A stretch of DNA of 64,000 nt, taken from Mytilisepta virgata (Eukaryota; Mollusca; Bivalvia; Mytilida; Mytilidae). A program made the translations under genes and the position numbers. The notes beneath the pieces are model-generated. The model was not told the DNA's origin and ran no database searches. It saw only the letters and a program-made list of their open reading frames with translations. The stretch covers positions 31,124,580-31,188,579 of the forward strand of contig CM051510.1 in assembly GCA_028015205.1 (NCBI GenBank), read 5' to 3'. Positions 1-11,095 of this stretch are shown piece after piece. The first letter of the stretch is position 1; each line of letters opens with the position of its first letter.

Positions 1-2258
1 GGTTTATGACCACAAAAGGAAGGTTGGGATTGATTTTGGGAGTTTTGGTCCCAACAGTTTAAGAATCAGGGGCCAAAAAAGGGCCCAATAAGCATTTTTC
101 TTGGTTTTCGCACAATAACTCTAGTATAAGTAAATAGAAATCTATGAAATTTTAACACAAGGTTTATGACCACAAAAGGAAGGTTGGGATTGTTTTTGGG
201 AGTTTTGGTCCCAACAGTTTAGGAATTAGGGGCTAAAAAAGGCCCAAATAAGCATTTGTCTTGGTTTTTGCACAATAACTTTAGTATAAGTAAATAGAAA
301 TCTATGAAATTTAAACACAAGGTTTATGACCACAAAAGGAAGGTTGGGATTGATTTTTGGAGTTTTGGTCCCAACAGTTTAGGAATTAGGGGCCAAAAGG
401 GTCCAAAATTAAACTTTGTTTGATTTCATCGAAAATTGAACTATTGGGGTTCTTTGATATGCCGAATCTAACCGTGCATTTAGATTCTTAATTTTTGGTC
501 CCGTTTTCAAATTGGTCTACATTAAGGTCCAAAGGGTCCAAAATTAAACTTAGTTTGATTTTAACAAAAATTGAATTCTTGGGGTTCTTTGATATGCTGA
601 ATCTAAACATGTACTTAGTTTTTTTTATTATGGGCCCAGTTTTCAAGTTGGTCCAAATCGGGGTCCAAAATTAAACTTTGTTTGATTTCATCGAAAATTG
701 AACTATTGGGGTTCTTTGATATGCCGAATCTAACCGTGCATTTAGATTCTTAATTTTTGGTCCCGTTTTCAAATTGGTCTACATTAAGGTCCAAAGGGTC
801 CAAAATTAAACTTAGTTTGATTTTAACAAAAATTGAATTCTTGGGGTTCTTTGATATGCTGAATCTAAACATGTACTTAGTTTTTTTATTATGGGCCCAG
901 TTTTCAAGTTGGTCCAAATCGGGGTCCAAAATTAAAGCTAAAAAAGGGGTAAATTATTTTTTTTGGGGGGTGGGGGCAATTCTCCACAGCATATTGTATC
1001 GCACAAGAATTCAAAAATTGAATATAAATTCAAATCATATGACCAATTCTAAGTTCTTTATTTCAGTTATTCTGTTTTAGAAACCTATTATGTGTCAAAT
1101 ATTTCAAGAAATTTTCAATTACACAGTATTGTGCAATAGCAAGAATCAGTATAATTTAAACCAATTTACATTATTTACATTACAATTAAAGGATAACTTC
1201 AGTAACACCCAACAATGACTTCAATCCAAACATATATATTGAATAAACTTACAAATCAGAAATTTTAAAATTATATGATACTAACATACATACTACTGCT
1301 AACAATTAAATATGACTTAGAGCAAATATGACAACATGATTATAAAAATATGTACAAAGAGGGATAACTCTTTTTTTTATCTCAAATTTTGAATATGTGC
1401 TGATGAAGCTTTTTTGTTTATCTCATCTAAACTGCTTTTAAATTATGCATATTTAAAATTTGCCATCCATGACTATGATGTCATTTTCTATTTTAATACG
1501 TTATGGTGTATTTAAATGGGCTGTTATGGTTGCAAAGTATCAAGAGAAATGGGGGGGGGGATGAAAACAAAATTTAGGGGGGGGGAATGAGAAATTGGGG
1601 AGGGGGCAATTTTTTTCTCATTTCATAATTCATAAATTAAAAAGGAAATTTCAAATTTTTTTTAGCAAAAAAGGGGGGGGTTACAATAAATTTTATTGTT
1701 TTTTGTTGTTTTTTTTTTGGGAGGGGGAGTCAATGTGCAACTTCATAGTGTATTGCACAAAAGCTAAAAAAGGGGTAAATTTTTTTTTTTTTTTTTTTTT
1801 TGGGGGGGGGGGGGGGGGCAATTCTCCACAGCATATTGTATTGCACAAGAAGCAAAAAATTGAATATAAATTGAAATCATATGACCAATTCTAAGTTCTT
1901 TGGTTTCAGTTATTCTGTGTCAGAAACCTATTATGTGTCAAATATTTGAAGAAATTTTCAATTGCACAGTATTGCGCAATAGCAAGAAATTGATATGTGT
2001 GCCCAATTTTAAATTGGTTATTTCTGATTTATATATAAAAACAAAAAATACTGATATGGTTTGAATAGGTAAATTAAAAATTTTTAAGTTCTTAGACAAC
2101 ATTCATTCTGTGTCAGAAACCTATGCTGTGTCAAATATTTATTCACAATCCAAATTCAGTATTGTATCAAGCTTGAATGTTGTGTTCATAATTGCCCCAA
2201 CTATTCAGGGTTCGACATCTGCGGTCGTATCTAGCTGCGCCCAGCGGAGCATTTTATT
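1..2258 (+). mobile_element. R1 element copy a (5' end outside window)
   Basis: Non-autonomous repeat, 5'-truncated by the window edge. It holds three 160-bp tandem units starting at 1, 161 and 321. Two 262-bp units follow from about 401 and 663 (a third starts at 925 and diverges). Next come G-rich and T-rich tracts, then the conserved R1 3' end: GCGGTCGTAT at 2221-2230, a hairpin (GCT.CGC/GCG.AGC, one mismatch) and ATTTTATT. It is almost base-for-base the copy at 15944-18198 and shares an internal block (about 1145-1340) absent from other copies. The sequence after 2258 differs from that after 18198, so the two are separate insertions. Reading frames inside it are by-products of the repeat. 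No transposase is visible. Confidence 0.85.
1780..1818 (+). repeat. T22-G17 homopolymer junction
   Basis: A run of 22 T followed directly by 17 G inside R1 copy a. The same site in the near-identical copy c (17732-17758) is about T17-G10. The tract length therefore changes faster than the surrounding sequence, or assembly is unreliable here. Confidence 0.8.
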
Positions 2259-2727
2259 TTGTTATACCTTGTATCTTATTTACCGTTTAGTAGTTTATAT
2301 TTATTTAATTTTGAAAGTAAGATCATAATCACCAGCTTTAAATTATTAAAACAAAACAAAACAAAACAAAAACAAACAAAAAACCCCCCCAAAAAATGTT
2401 GACCGGTAGCGACGTTTTTATGGCTTCAACTGCTAGTCCATTGCAAATTCAAACAAGGTAATCCACTCACTGATAGGTGATCATTTACAGTCATAAATCA
2501 ATTTGCGAACAGAGCATAATTTAATCATTATAAAAACAAAGTGATTAATTTTTCATGATGACCACTAAATCGAAAGTCTGGCATGGTTTCTCTAGAACGT
2601 GAACTAGACATATTGTCAAAACTAGGTATTATATTTTAGCGTTGAACAGGAAATATAAAAATGAAGCCAAACAGCAGTTTCCGAAACCATATATCCCTCT
2701 CTGTTGAAATAAAAGCAATGAAAATGA
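2259..2727. other. AT-rich spacer with no gene seen
   Basis: Holds an AAAAC-type simple repeat near 2348-2380. No other recognisable feature. Confidence 0.5.
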
Positions 2728-2802
2728 AATATAGAATTCATAAGCAAAATTCAACTGCTAGAAACGATATACCGCTCAAATATACTTATACTTGCTGACA
2801 TT

Positions 2803-3150
2803 ATGTTGGGTGTATTGATTGCCGGCCATAGCCAGACCAAATACTTTCATCAACATGTAAGCAGAGACATCAGCATCGTCTCTCGATCGGGGTACCGAAT
2901 CGAGCAGATGTGGGGAGAAATATCAGAGCTTGTGCCTCATTATCAGATAATCGTGCTTCACCTTGGGGCCAACAACCTTCCAACCGACTCTGTCCAGACA
3001 GTACTTAGCCACTTTAGAGACCTGGTTATGAATATAAAGCAGGTCAACAGCAAAGCCCAAATTATCATTTCTGGAATTCTTCCAAGAGACAAGAACTTGT
3101 ACCCACAATCAAGACCAACCAAACCTGATTTGGATCCTATCAACACATGA
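2803..3150 (+). CDS. SGNH/GDSL-hydrolase-like fragment (115 aa)
   Basis: The translation has the start of an SGNH-hydrolase fold. A hydrophobic strand leads into the nucleophile block G8-H9-S10-Q-T. A glycine follows at residue 30. The strand IIVLHLGANN at 49-58 occupies the GxND position, with Asn where Asp is usual. The strand IIISGILPR fits the next core strand. The distal DxxH block is missing because the frame stops at residue 115, well short of a normal domain of 170-200 residues. The frame is open upstream to 2728, and ATG 2803 is the first ATG. The stop overlaps the next ATG by four bases (ATGA). SGNH domains occur in ORFs of some animal retroelements and in uncharacterised bivalve proteins. 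I take this as a truncated mobile-element or gene remnant; catalytic activity is doubtful. Confidence 0.45.
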   Translation: MLGVLIAGHSQTKYFHQHVSRDISIVSRSGYRIEQMWGEISELVPHYQIIVLHLGANNLPTDSVQTVLSHFRDLVMNIKQVNSKAQIIISGILPRDKNLYPQSRPTKPDLDPINT

Positions 3151-3719
3151 CCGGCCCTACAGTTCAAATTCATCATACTGGAAAGTCGCACTGGATAACA
3201 TCATTACAAAATGAAAATGAAAATTCCGTATATGTTATAGACAGTCTTTCAACTAACTTTCAAATTACTGCTAGTGTACAAATTCAATTGGCTGATATTT
3301 ACAAACCCAAAAAGAACGTTTTATCAGTAAAATTGCCAGAGATTCAACAACAGACCAATGGCTATGACTGTGGGATTTATGCTCTTGCCAACATGGTTCA
3401 ATTTTGTGTAAATAAAAGTTACGATCCAAAAGACAGAACTAACTTTTCCGAGTATTATATGCGAGACCACTTAATTAACTGTTTAGAGAATGGACACTTT
3501 ACTCCTTTCCCACAGTCACCCGTTACAAAGTGTGCCGTTAAAATACATACTTTAAAGATTAATTGCAATTGTTTTTGTGGGAGACCCGACTTCTTTGAGA
3601 ATATGGTTGGATGCGAAGCAAAGAGGGGCAGAGTCATGTGCAGTAAATGGGTCCATGAAAGATGTGCTGGAAAAAACAGCTTGAAAAACTGGTTCTGTGA
3701 CGAACATATAGAGTGTTGA
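3147..3719 (+). CDS. Ulp1/C48-type cysteine protease domain with cysteine-rich zinc-finger tail (190 aa)
   Basis: Residues 1-120 carry the catalytic core of a Ulp1/SENP-like (C48) peptidase. The visible triad is H15 in SHWITS, D32 in VYVIDSL and C75 in YDCGIYAL, with the oxyanion glutamine Q69 six residues before the cysteine. Enzymes of this fold remove SUMO or related modifiers. Animal transposon-type ORFs also carry them. Residues about 137-190 form a Cys/His cluster (CNCFC, VGC, MC, WVH..C, WFCDEH) resembling a PHD finger. The domain starts only 14 residues before the catalytic His, so the usual N-terminal part of about 70 residues is missing. The ATG overlaps the upstream stop by four bases, which may mark a deletion junction rather than true coupling. 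An AATAAA lies at 3993. All catalytic residues remain; mobile-element origin is inferred. Confidence 0.6.
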   Translation: MTGPTVQIHHTGKSHWITSLQNENENSVYVIDSLSTNFQITASVQIQLADIYKPKKNVLSVKLPEIQQQTNGYDCGIYALANMVQFCVNKSYDPKDRTNFSEYYMRDHLINCLENGHFTPFPQSPVTKCAVKIHTLKINCNCFCGRPDFFENMVGCEAKRGRVMCSKWVHERCAGKNSLKNWFCDEHIEC

Positions 3720-4305
3720 TATTTTTTTTTTTTGCATTTATCTGTTTTTAATTTATGATATTAATTTATATTGTATCTCTATTATTATATTATAAAAATT
3801 CAAATTACTTTCAAATATCAGACTTATTCATCTACAAGCGTGTCAATGAACAAAATTATTGTAAGACTTTCAGCGTGTCCAATGAATTTGATTTTAAATT
3901 CTTATCTTTTTATTTAAGAAAATGTAAAGACTGTTGACCTTTGAGATGTTGTTTGTTTTGTTGTTTGTGTTTGCTATGATGTGATACTTCAAAATAAACT
4001 CTTTATTAAATGCCTTCATTATATGATTGTGTTAATTGGTATCAATAAGCTCAAGGATCTATATACTAGCACTATACACGTCCTTGATAAGCTGTACTGA
4101 AAAAAATAATAATATAATGTATAATGGTATAAATATCTGTAATCATGGCAACATGCAACTATACCCCACATTATTATGATTTCAGAGTTAGTCTTTTTGC
4201 AACATTCTACAACCCAGCCAAACAATCTTTTCTCAAGGCGTAGCTAGTACAACACGATCATGAAAAAGCATTGACTGCTATCTTCAACATTTTAATCCAG
4301 ATTAA
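3720..4305. other. AT-rich downstream region
   Basis: A polyadenylation-type AATAAA occurs at 3993-3998, about 275 bases after the protease stop. Nothing else recognisable. Confidence 0.4.
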
Positions 4306-4410
4306 ACAAAAACAAACAAAAAAACAAACAAAAAAAAACAAAAAAAAGCAGAACATAAAACAAAACAAAAAACAAGAACAAAACAAAACAACAAACAAAC
4401 AAACAAAATT
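4306..4410. repeat. CAAA/CAAAA low-complexity tract
   Basis: About 100 bases made almost only of A and C in CAAA and CAAAA units. Translated frames here are low-complexity artefacts. Confidence 0.8.
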
Positions 4411-4460
4411 ATATTTCGACGATAAAAAAGTTCTATTTAAGTTTGCGATGTTTAAAATTT

Positions 4461-4976
4461 TTATTTGAGAAAAATCCATCTAGAATAAAAGAAAATACAA
4501 CAAATTGAATATGGGCACCCAATAATTTTCAAGTCAAGCCGGGGACGTCAGGTCTTAATAAAATTATTTGTCAGGCCCATTTTTCTCAATAATAATTCAA
4601 ATTTAGCTAAATTTATAATCAAGGATAATAAACCTTAATTATACTAGTTTTTATAAATTTTTATTTAAAGAAAATCCATCAAGAATTCAAGAAAATAAAA
4701 GAAATTGAATATAGGCACCCTACAATTTTTAGGTCCTCGTTAGGCTCGTCAGGTCTTTATAAATTTCTTAGTCAGGTCCGCTTTCCTTAATTAAAAAATA
4801 ATTTAAAATGAATAAATAGTCATTAATTATAAAGCTTGATTATCATAGTTTTTGGATAATTTTATTTAAAAAAATCCATCAACAATTAAAGAAACTACAG
4901 CAAATTATGTACGGACACCCATAAAATTTCAGGTCCGTGTCAGGTCTTTGTCCGGTCTTTGTCAGGTCTTTAGTGT
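4461..4976 (+). repeat. Degenerate 200-bp tandem repeat, three units
   Basis: TTATTT followed by AAAATCCATC recurs at 4461, 4661 and about 4861. After each comes a matching segment ending in copies of GTCAGGTCTT. The third unit ends with the GTCAGGTCTT/GTCCGGTCTT motif itself repeated. Units are clearly diverged, so the array is old. Confidence 0.7.
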
Positions 4977-5038
4977 TACCCAGTAATCAAAGATGGCGAC
5001 GGTAAATGGTTTTATAGGGGAAAGTTATATTATTTTCA

Positions 5039-6227
5039 TTGAAAAGGCACATTTATAAGTGCGACATATTCACGAAATTTGGCACAAACATTCCAAATCA
5101 AATGAGAAATCCCGTGATAATATTTATTTTTAATTCAAAATGTTATCCAGTATGTATTAATAATACCTCACTATCAAGTTTATTGTATGCTGATGATCTG
5201 GTGTTAATATCTGAATCCGCAGAGGGACTTCAGAATTGTATAGATAAATTAGACAATTACTGTGAAAAGTGGAATTTAACCATAAACCTTGACAAAACTA
5301 AAATTATGATTTTTAATAAACCTGGAAGGAAAATTTTAAAAGATGTATTTACTTTTAGAAATGCAACCATTGAACAGACAATGGAATATAAATATCTAGG
5401 AATAATTTTTAAACCCTCAGGTGTATTTTCTGAGGCAATAAATCTGTTATGCAAGAAAGCTTCAAAAGCAATATTCTGTATAAGAAAAATTTTATTTTCA
5501 GATAAAATGAATATATCTGCTCATATACGATTATTTGAATCATGTATTTCACCTATTCTGTTATATTGCAGTGAAATATGGTGTGTATACATTGTAAAGA
5601 ATGATAAAAGTTTAGAATCTAAATACTTATCAATGGAACCTGTCAAAATACAAATAAAGTTTGCTAAATAGTTACTTGGAGTAAATAAAGCAGCTGTAAA
5701 TTTAGCTGTTTTATCTGAATTGGGAATGTATCCTATTGGGATTCAAGGACTTAAATCTGCAATTGGATTTTGGTTACATATTCTAAACTCTGATAACAGG
5801 TTACTATATGATGCATACCAGATGGTTTCTGTTCGAAAATAAAAAAATTATTGAATAAACTAAATTTCTCTCATACATGGGAAAATCATGGAACATTTTC
5901 TAAAACAAAACTATTAAAATCAATAGTATTAAAATTAAATGAGAATTTTGTAAATTTTTGGAAAAGTTCTATTTATAATGATGAAAACTCAGAGCATGGT
6001 AACAAATTAAGAACGTTTCGAAAAGTAAAATCTGAGTTCCAAATGGATAAATATTTACTCTATAATTTTGACAAAAATATTGTTCATAACTTTACTAAGC
6101 TTAGAATAAGCAATAGCAAATTAGCAATAGAAACTGGCAGATTTAACAAAACTAAATTAGAAAATAGAATTTGTCCAATATGCAGTTCATGTACATCCAG
6201 AAAACATAATTTTATTAATATTGTATA
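5039..6227 (+). pseudogene. Non-LTR retrotransposon (LINE) reverse transcriptase, 3' fragment
   Basis: The conceptual product contains RT catalytic motif SLLYADDLVLIS, then W.LTINLDKTKIMIF, then a YLGI motif. This is the standard order for the C-terminal half of a non-LTR reverse transcriptase. An in-frame TAG at 5669 interrupts it, and the same frame continues with convincing RT-connection sequence (LLGVNKAAVNLAVLSELGMY). Two further stops and a frame change follow near 5840. The last segment (5851-6227) ends in a CPIC..C knuckle typical of LINE C-termini. Endonuclease and the N-terminal RT half are absent. It is dead, and probably 5'-truncated on insertion as LINEs often are. The clade cannot be named from this fragment; CR1/Jockey-like is possible. 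Confidence 0.85.
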
Positions 6228-6344
6228 AGAAATGTGACTTTTATGCATGATTTTCTAAACATAGTTTCTGGATGTAAAACTGGCATACCAATCGAATGGA
6301 TGTGGTTTTCGTAACATTTGATGAGGTTTAGGTAATATTACATC

Positions 6345-6404
6345 AGGTTTTCGGTGTTTCCGGGAGGTTTTCGATGTTTCCTGGAGGTTTTCGGTGATTC
6401 GAGC
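6345..6404 (+). repeat. 20-bp minisatellite, three units
   Basis: AGGTTTTCGGTGTTTCCGGG and two variants start at 6345, 6365 and 6385. Confidence 0.85.
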
Positions 6405-7421
6405 TACCCCTGAAATCAGAACTTTATGACAAACATGCTGATTTTTACATTTGTAATCGGGAGTAGTAACATACTGACGTCTCCAGCTTTTGGCGTTTAC
6501 ATTTCACAATAAAAACAAAGTATAAATACTGCTATTGCACAGGGAAAACAAATTCTATTTAAATGACATAGAAATTTTAAGTTACAAAAAGTAGTGAAAT
6601 CAGGCTCCAGCACCATATGCACTCCTTGCTTCTGTTAATGCTGCTGTCACTGTTCACACATGTCATTTATTTTACATGTACTTCTTTATTAATTAGTCTA
6701 ATTAGGTTCATCTTATGGTATTACCAGACATCATGACACAAAGAATTTTACAAAATAATAACACTATCGACTTTAGTTTGTGTCAGTGTCTGGTGTCAGT
6801 AATAAAAGAATTACGTAACTGAATCAACAAGGGGAACATATAATTTCTTTGTCCATTTAGGAATTCTTCAAACAAGTAATATTTAGTTCTTTATTTCTTT
6901 GGAGAAAATAATGAAAATGAAAATATATGAGATGAATATGTAAGAACTTGAGTACTATTTTTTATAACGGAAATTCAACTAATAAATATAATAACAAGAA
7001 AAATAATAAAAGGCAACGTTTAACACACGACTAGTTATCAATAGAAAATAAGAGTAAAAATGTAAAATAAACGAATTTTTCAAGTCATAGCTATTACGAA
7101 TAAATAGAAAAATAAAATAAAACAATTTTCTTCTAACGGCTTTATTATGATTTCTTTTTGTGCACTAAGAAATTACAGGGTATATTTACGTCCAATTCAT
7201 TAATGAAAGGAACAATTTTCTAACCAGGAGGAAAAACGTATATCTTATATAAATTTTATAAGCTTCAATACAGTTTCTCTTATCCTTCTATATTATCTGA
7301 GAATAAAAATTGTTTGAATTTCAAATATTTTCATTTGTGCAATATCACAAAGACAAATATTTGGTTTTCTCAGTTTAAAAATTACTGCATGAAAGTATAT
7401 ACATGTAATGACATTCACCAC
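6405..7421. other. AT-rich spacer
   Basis: No coding sequence, RNA gene or clear repeat recognised on either strand. Confidence 0.45.
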
Positions 7422-7522
7422 CTGTGTCAGTGGAACCACAAAGCTGCCACAGCCTTTTCGTATGCAGTATACAGTGCCATATTCCTGTTTCCACTGGCAG
7501 TCGATGATTACCAAATCAAAAT
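7422..7522 (-). CDS. Candidate isolated exon, unidentified
   Basis: On the minus strand a strong acceptor (CTTTTTTGCAG) precedes 101 bases that stay open in one frame and end CACAG before a GTGGTG donor. The 33-residue product begins FDLVIIDCQWKQEYGTVYC and continues with a glycine/cysteine-rich segment ending VVPLTQ. Entry phase is 1 and exit phase 0. Its mixed composition is unlike the repeat-derived frames around it, which argues for a real exon. No partner exon was found within a few kilobases and I do not recognise the protein. It could be a decayed exon. Confidence 0.35.
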
Positions 7523-8500
7523 CTGCAAAAAAGTGATTACAAATCTAAATTTTAGATAAACATTGTAGTTCATTTTTGAATTCTTTTATAACATATTCCT
7601 TTAGATAAATTACATATATTCACATCTGCTGTTAATATGTAATTATATATACTTCCATTATTATGAGCATTAGGCGATTTAACCTCATTGTACATGTTTT
7701 GAACGAATTTCAAATATTTGCCGTTTACATTATTCATTACAAGTTTATGTAACAAAGAATTTCAGTGAAAAATATCAAATGGTCTTTCGAAATCATTGCA
7801 CACACAATCTATTTTTCTTTTTTTACAGACAAAACTGAAAAGAAAGTATAATGAAACAATATGTTAAGTTGTCGATTCGGCAATATTTACCAGTATAAAA
7901 AAAACGAGGTTAAACATTTTGAGATAGATTTCAATCGTATAATCAAGAATTGAAGCGATTTCCTTAGTCACAATTTTATCATCCCCCGACGGTTTATTAT
8001 TCGTTGGCGTTTAAAAAACATGTAAAACCGGTAATAATTTCATCAGTCATAATAATCCCATCCAATGTATCTCAGATCGTTTAATGACAATTAGTTTAAA
8101 TGTTGTTTAATATCATATCCATCTTCGAAAATTATTCTGTTCAAGTCTCTAAAAAATTGGAATAAAGTTTCGATTGACATTAATTTTTGTTATCACAAAT
8201 TATTGTGGGTTTTACTGTTCATCTTTTTCATTTCATTACTTGTATCTTTATTATTTCTGTCCACATTCTTGTCCGTAACATATTTTTTATATATCTTTTT
8301 TATAATTTTTCGCTGTGTTGTATGTAGCCTCTGATAAATTTACCCATAATGCTTATGTAGTCTTTTTGATTTCCTATAATGCTCTGTAGCATCACGGAAG
8401 ACTGAGTTAAACCAAATTAAGCAAATGCTTGAAATTTTGATCACAAGTATATTTTTAATTGATAATGTTTTAATAATTTTATTACTTTCGGAGATCCCAT
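7523..8500. other. AT-rich spacer
   Basis: Nothing recognisable on either strand. Confidence 0.4.
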
Positions 8501-9110
8501 TTTTAGCTCACCTGGCCAAGGGCCATGTGAGCTTTTGTCATCACTTGGCGTCCATCGTCGTTAACTTTTCACATTTTAATCTTCTCTTCTGATTCAGATG
8601 TATGAGAGGTTCTTTACAAAGTTTTATCATATCGTCCCAATCGGGCAAAAAATATTGCCGCCATAGGCAATTTTTGTTTCTCATTGGTTGGTTAAATTTT
8701 TTTTCTGCTCTGGAACAGCTTGCCCAAATAGAACGAAACTTGACAGGAAAGCATCGATACATGACGTTCCATTTGGACAAGCGAATTAAGAGGAGATTTT
8801 TTTTATATCAACCAATCAGAAACAAGAACTGCCCATGGTGGCCATATTTGTAGTCCGATCGGGACAAAATGAGGAATTTTATAAAGGACGTCCAATGTAT
8901 GCTTCATGTCAAGTTTTGTTCCATTTGGCCCAGCAGTTTGAGGAGAAGATTTATGAAAACTCAGCTAATCAGAAACAACAATTGCCCATGGTGGCCATGT
9001 TTGTTGTCACATCGGGACGAAATGAGCAATCTTTACAAAGGACCTGACATAGAAGCTTCCTGCAAAATTTAAATCTTTTGACCAAGTTGTGAATCAGAAG
9101 AGAAGATTAA
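8501..9110 (+). mobile_element. R2 element, 5' part
   Basis: Starts with the R2 5' palindrome at 8505-8533 (arms AGCTCACCTGGCC and GGCCATGTGAGCT), followed by ATCACTTGGCGTCC. Three related modules of about 150 bp follow, each with a GGTGGCCAT-like segment and ACCAATCAGAAACAA. The R2 3' hairpin is missing, so the 3' end is lost or diverged; 9110 is approximate. Confidence 0.7.
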
Positions 9111-9551
9111 ACTAGAGGGTCAGAGTTTCAATAATCTCATTTTCAAATTGATGGACAGACGCTTCAACGTTCAATTACAAAGACGCAGCTCTTAGAAAAA
9201 CTCAATTTTGATGCCCGCGTATCTCGTAAATTAAAATATATTCTGAATGACATGACTTGTCAACGAGATCAGATGAAATTAATTTTCAGTATTTCCTATA
9301 GCAATATTGAATTTGAACAATCAAAGGATGATATCTTACTGAAATTTCAATACAAATGTATTGAAGTTGTTAAATAGAAAATCTGAACAGATCTTTGAAA
9401 TGCATAATTATATTCGAAGACGTCTGATAGCCACAGTTTGTGCAGAATTCTCTTATTAATGTTTATTATGTCACAGATTCGGGATAATATTTAAACATGG
9501 AATGCTCTACTTGTGGACACTAATTTTCCAAAGTAATCACAAGTTCAGCTG
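9111..9551. other. AT-rich spacer
   Basis: Nothing recognisable. Confidence 0.4.
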
Positions 9552-10024
9552 CTGTAAATTCGGAAATTTTCGCTTGTACTTAATATTGCGAAACCTCCCC
9601 ATGCAAAATTGCGAGGTTAAATTAATGCGATCGCCGCCCGTGTGAGAAAAAAGTTTTATTATTGCGATCGTAGATCGAGTAAAAATTGAAAATGGAAGTT
9701 TTATATAAAGTAATCGTTTTAATTAATGGGATTAAAAATGTTAGAATTCAAAATGTTATTATATATATAATAGCTGTGAAAACAGGTGTCTTCTGGCTAT
9801 TCCAACATACCTATACAACAAAGTGTCTACCAATTAACCTGTCTTCTGATGTCAGAAATCAACGACCAGACGCTTACCCAAGTAAATGAAAACAAACGGG
9901 GACAAATCTAGAATAAATCAGACATGAAATATGCATTAAAAATGTGAGTTTATAATATTGCGATGCTAAAACGATCGCAATTTTTGCAATAATAAAAACA
10001 TCGCAATAATTTCCATATTTACAG
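9552..10024 (+). mobile_element. MITE with CTGTAAAT termini
   Basis: The left end CTGTAAATTCGGAAATTTTC is inverted at the right end as AATTTCCATATTTACAG. TA follows the right end at 10025-10026; the left flank reads TG, perhaps a mutated TA. The interior is rich in ATTGCGATCG-type palindromes. No coding capacity. A Tc1/mariner-type MITE is the likely class because of the TA. Confidence 0.6.
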
Positions 10025-11095
10025 TAATCGAATTTCGATACTAGCCTGAAATTCTTCTTTATAATTCACTGTGATAGGAATTTTACATTTTGGGAAAGCT
10101 AAACATATCTGCTTAGTACTTAGATGGTTTTGGGCTTTGTGATATAAGGTAGATAACTCTAGGAGAAATATTGAAATTTCCCGTAAAAATAAAGCCGGAC
10201 TACTTTTTAGCTCACCTGACCCGAAGGGTCATGTGAGCTATTGCTATCACTTGGCGTCCGTCGTCCGTCCGTCGTCCGTCCGTCCGTCGTCCGTTAACTT
10301 TTTCAAACGTTAACTCCTCCAACACCATAAGTCCAACTGCAACCAAACTTCGTACAGTTATTAATTGGTATGGGTGCTACAAATCTATTGTTTGGATTTT
10401 TGATTCGTAAAAAAACATGGCCGCCATGGCTAAAAATAGAACATAGGGGTAAATTGCAGTTTTTTGCAAATAACTCAAAAACCATAACAGATATCAAAAT
10501 TCTGGCATAGGGTAAAAGTGTTCAGCACCTCAAGATCTACCTGCCCTGAAATTTTGAAGAAGATCCAACGACCCATGTAGGAGTTATTGCCCTTTTTCTG
10601 CATTTTTTCCAAATTTTGCACTTATTAAGCTCAATATCTTGGATACTATAAAGGAAATTTGAAAAATTTAAATTTCATATTGTTAGGCACATTAAGATCT
10701 ACAAAATTTGTAGCAGGATCGAAGTTGTAGGTTCGTTCCTTTTAGGAGTTATTCCCCTTAGATCGTCAAAATTGACCATTTTTGCAGTCTTTATTCATTG
10801 TAATAAAATCGTTAACTCCTCTTACACCATAAGTTTAATTGCAACCAAACTTAGTGTAGTTGTTCCTTGGCATGAGTGCTACTAAACTATCGTTTGGATT
10901 TTTGATTTGTAAAAAAACATGGCTGCCATGGCTAAAAATAGAACGTAAGGGTAAATTGCAGTTTTTTGCAAATAACTCAAAAATGGTGACAGATATCAAA
11001 ATTCTGATGGGAAGCTAAAGTGTTCAACACCTCAAGATCTACCTGCTTTGAAATTTTGAAGAAGATGTAACCACCCATGTAGGAGTTATTGCCCT

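Noticed and set aside
757..1080. Recurring reading frame starting VPFSNWSTLRSKG (also near 11774, 12297, 16700, 19229, 20050, 51120)
   Set aside because: It lies wholly inside the R1 262-bp tandem units. Its repetition reflects DNA copies, its 3' ends vary with the repeat, and its composition is that of translated repeat. Not a conserved gene.
2110..2328. Frame with SETYAVSNIYSQSKFSIVSS in several R1 copies
   Set aside because: It is the translated 3' end of R1; the C-terminus changes with whatever flanks each insertion.
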